NCBI RefSeq assembly: GCF_000420325.1
Contig: NZ_ATUS01000005.1
Span: forward strand, 124,001-188,000
Direction of reading: 5' to 3'
DNA: 64,000 nucleotides
DNA from: Spongiibacter tropicus DSM 19543
GTDB taxonomy: Bacteria > Pseudomonadota > Gammaproteobacteria > Pseudomonadales > Spongiibacteraceae
Part shown: piece after piece, positions 62,198-64,000 of the stretch
Layout of the letters: each line of letters opens with the position of its first letter
Position numbering within the stretch: position 1 is the stretch's first letter
The notes under the pieces: model-generated
Seen by the model: only the letters and a program-made list of their open reading frames with translations
Database searches by the model: none
Told to the model about the DNA's origin: nothing
Program-made: the position numbers and the translations under genes

Positions 62198-64000
62198 TTG
62201 TCATCGTTAAATACTGCCTATCGCATTGCTCTGCCGGGTACCGAACTGGATTATTACGACGCGCGCAGCGCGGTGAACGCCATCCGGCCGGGTGCCTATG
62301 AGGGCTTGCCCTACACCTCGCGGGTGCTCGCCGAACAGTTACTGCGACGCTGTGAGCCGAACGCCCTGACCGAGGCACTCACGCAGTTGGTTGAGCGACG
62401 CCGAGACAGCGATTTTCCCTGGTATCCCGCCAGAGTGGTTTGCCACGATATTCTCGGCCAGACGGCGCTGGTTGATCTTGCTGGCTTGCGCGATGCCATT
62501 GCCGAGCAGGGGGGGGATCCTGCCAAGGTGAATCCGGTGGTGCCTACGCAGTTGGTTGTCGACCACTCTCTGGCGGTGGAAGCGGCGGGTTTTGATCCCG
62601 AAGCTTTCGAGAAAAATCGCGAGATTGAAGATCGCCGCAATGAAGACCGTTTTCACTTTATTGAGTGGACCAAAACCGCTTTTGAGAATGTGGATGTGAT
62701 TCCCGCAGGCAACGGCATCATGCACCAGATTAATCTGGAGAAGATGTCGCCGGTCATTCAGTCTCGCGACGGCGTCGCTTTCCCGGATACCTGCGTAGGC
62801 ACCGACAGCCACACCCCGCATGTGGATGCGTTGGGCGTCATTGCTATTGGCGTAGGTGGCCTGGAAGCCGAAACGGTGATGTTGGGGCGTCCATCGATGA
62901 TGCGTCTGCCGGATATTGTCGGTGTGCAACTGAGCGGCAAGCGTCAGCCCGGTATCACCGCGACCGATATTGTGCTGGCGCTGACCGAGTTCCTGCGTCA
63001 GCAAAAGGTGGTGTCGGCCTATCTGGAGTTCTTTGGCGAGGGCGCTCGCGACCTGACCATCGGCGACCGCGCGACCATTTCCAATATGACGCCGGAGTTT
63101 GGTGCTTCTGCTGGGCTGTTCTATATCGATGAGCAGACGCTGGATTACCTGACACTAACCGGGCGCGAACCGGAGCAGGTCAAGCTGGTTGAACAGTATG
63201 CTAAAACCGCCGGACTGTGGGCCGACGATCTTGAGGGTGCAGAATACGAGCGGGTGTTGGAGTTCGACCTGTCCCGCGTGGCACGCAATATGGCCGGGCC
63301 ATCCAACCCTCATCGCCGCCTGCCGACCACAGCTCTTCATGAGCGGGGAATAGCGGTGGGTCTGGAAAAAGCGCGTGAAGAGGAGGCTCAGGGAAAGCTG
63401 CCCGATGGCGCGGTGATTATTGCGGCCATTACGTCCTGCACCAATACCTCGAATCCGCGCAATGTGGTCGCGGCGGGCTTGCTTGCCAAAAAGGCCAATG
63501 CGCTGGGGCTGCTGCGTAAGCCCTGGGTGAAAACCTCGTTTGCGCCGGGTTCCAAGGTGGCTCGTCTGTATTTGGAAGAAGCAGGGCTTCTGCCGGAGCT
63601 GGAAAAGCTGGGCTTTGGGATCGTCGCCTATGCCTGCACCACCTGTAACGGCATGAGCGGGGCGCTGGACCCGGCGATTCAGCAGGAAATTATCGATCGT
63701 GATCTGTATGCCACAGCGGTGCTGTCGGGCAATCGCAACTTCGATGGCCGCATTCATCCCCATGCCAAGCAGGCCTTTCTTGCGTCACCACCGCTGGTAG
63801 TGGCCTATGCCATTGCCGGTACAGTGCGCTTCGATATTGAAAAAGACGTGCTGGGCTACGATGACAAGGGCATGCCGATTACCTTGAAAACGCTGTGGCC
63901 CTCCGACGAGGAGATCGATGCCATTGTTCGTGACCATGTTCATCCGGCGCAATTCAGACAGGTGTACATCCCCATGTTTGATCTGGATCGTGGCGCCCGG
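62198..64000 (+). CDS. acnD: Fe/S-dependent 2-methylisocitrate dehydratase AcnD (3' end cut by window)
   Basis: 601 codons are visible of about 865 expected. The start is a TTG at 62198 with GAGG eight bases upstream (LSSLNTAYRIALPGTELDYYDA); no ATG fits. Aconitase motifs are VVPTQLVVDHS, GNGIMHQINLEK, VGTDSHTPHVDALG, and the 4Fe-4S ligands Cys414 (TSCTNTS) with Cys480 and Cys483 (ACTTCNG). AcnD dehydrates 2-methylcitrate to 2-methylaconitate, working with PrpF, which may lie just past the window. Order prpC-acnD matches the prpF-acnD variant of the methylcitrate cycle. Confidence 0.95.
   Translation, partial: MSSLNTAYRIALPGTELDYYDARSAVNAIRPGAYEGLPYTSRVLAEQLLRRCEPNALTEALTQLVERRRDSDFPWYPARVVCHDILGQTALVDLAGLRDAIAEQGGDPAKVNPVVPTQLVVDHSLAVEAAGFDPEAFEKNREIEDRRNEDRFHFIEWTKTAFENVDVIPAGNGIMHQINLEKMSPVIQSRDGVAFPDTCVGTDSHTPHVDALGVIAIGVGGLEAETVMLGRPSMMRLPDIVGVQLSGKRQPGITATDIVLALTEFLRQQKVVSAYLEFFGEGARDLTIGDRATISNMTPEFGASAGLFYIDEQTLDYLTLTGREPEQVKLVEQYAKTAGLWADDLEGAEYERVLEFDLSRVARNMAGPSNPHRRLPTTALHERGIAVGLEKAREEEAQGKLPDGAVIIAAITSCTNTSNPRNVVAAGLLAKKANALGLLRKPWVKTSFAPGSKVARLYLEEAGLLPELEKLGFGIVAYACTTCNGMSGALDPAIQQEIIDRDLYATAVLSGNRNFDGRIHPHAKQAFLASPPLVVAYAIAGTVRFDIEKDVLGYDDKGMPITLKTLWPSDEEIDAIVRDHVHPAQFRQVYIPMFDLDRGAR

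Overview
The window looks like chromosome from a marine-type gammaproteobacterium, most like Spongiibacteraceae or other Cellvibrionales. This rests on the moderately high GC, three TonB-dependent receptors, an ScfR-type propionate regulator, PrpC/AcnD, single-chain Sat plus CysC, and DksA2/ZigA zinc genes. I could not run a taxonomic search. Both ends cut genes: a glutathione transferase at base 1 and acnD at base 64000. I see no rRNA, tRNA, CRISPR array, insertion sequence or prophage.

Layout. 1-3736 (minus): an ECF42-type sigma factor followed by VOC, DUF1428, VOC and GST genes, with two copies of the same promoter-like pair (TGTCGA-N17-CGACTA) in the gaps. 3737-7115: four 16-bp tandem repeats, a CHAT-domain lipoprotein and an unlisted 54-residue membrane ORF. 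7116-9512: a MocR regulator divergent from a PhzF enzyme, with repeated operator-like motifs between them. 9583-11862: a TonB receptor. 12376-18466: cydABX-cydDC (cytochrome bd oxidase and its assembly exporter). 18679-20230: DUF4334 protein and a zinc alcohol dehydrogenase. 20448-22631: katG.

22715-32250 is a zinc-starvation island: a ZrgABCDE-like ABC permease/ATPase pair, DUF3299 protein, COG0523 GTPase, Zur, DUF2796 (ZrgA-like) protein, a His-rich ZnuD-like receptor, DUF1826 protein, ZigA-like GTPase and a DksA2 paralogue. Two Zur-box-like palindromes lie in its two divergent promoter regions. It abuts a Fur-box-preceded TonB receptor and a lipoprotein with two tandem HmuY-like domains (32467-35756).

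35817-37967: an ScfR/PrpR-type regulator and a divergent thioesterase. The TTTGCAA/TTCGCAA motifs in their shared upstream region recur before prpC-acnD 23 kb away (60681-60883), which suggests a propionyl-CoA regulon. 38061-43690: AraC-type regulator, metE/metR, tadA and cbiZ. 43843-48685: acyl-CoA dehydrogenase, thioesterase, trmH, DUF1214 protein and a sulfotransferase. 48645-51562: a YeiE-like LysR regulator divergent from cysC-sat (PAPS synthesis), with a perfect palindrome between. 51643-54788: porin and BetT-like transporter. 54986-60605: OmpA with thrombospondin-3 repeats, an 893-residue Ig-like lipoprotein of unknown role, and a DUF3047 protein. 60943-64000: prpC-acnD.
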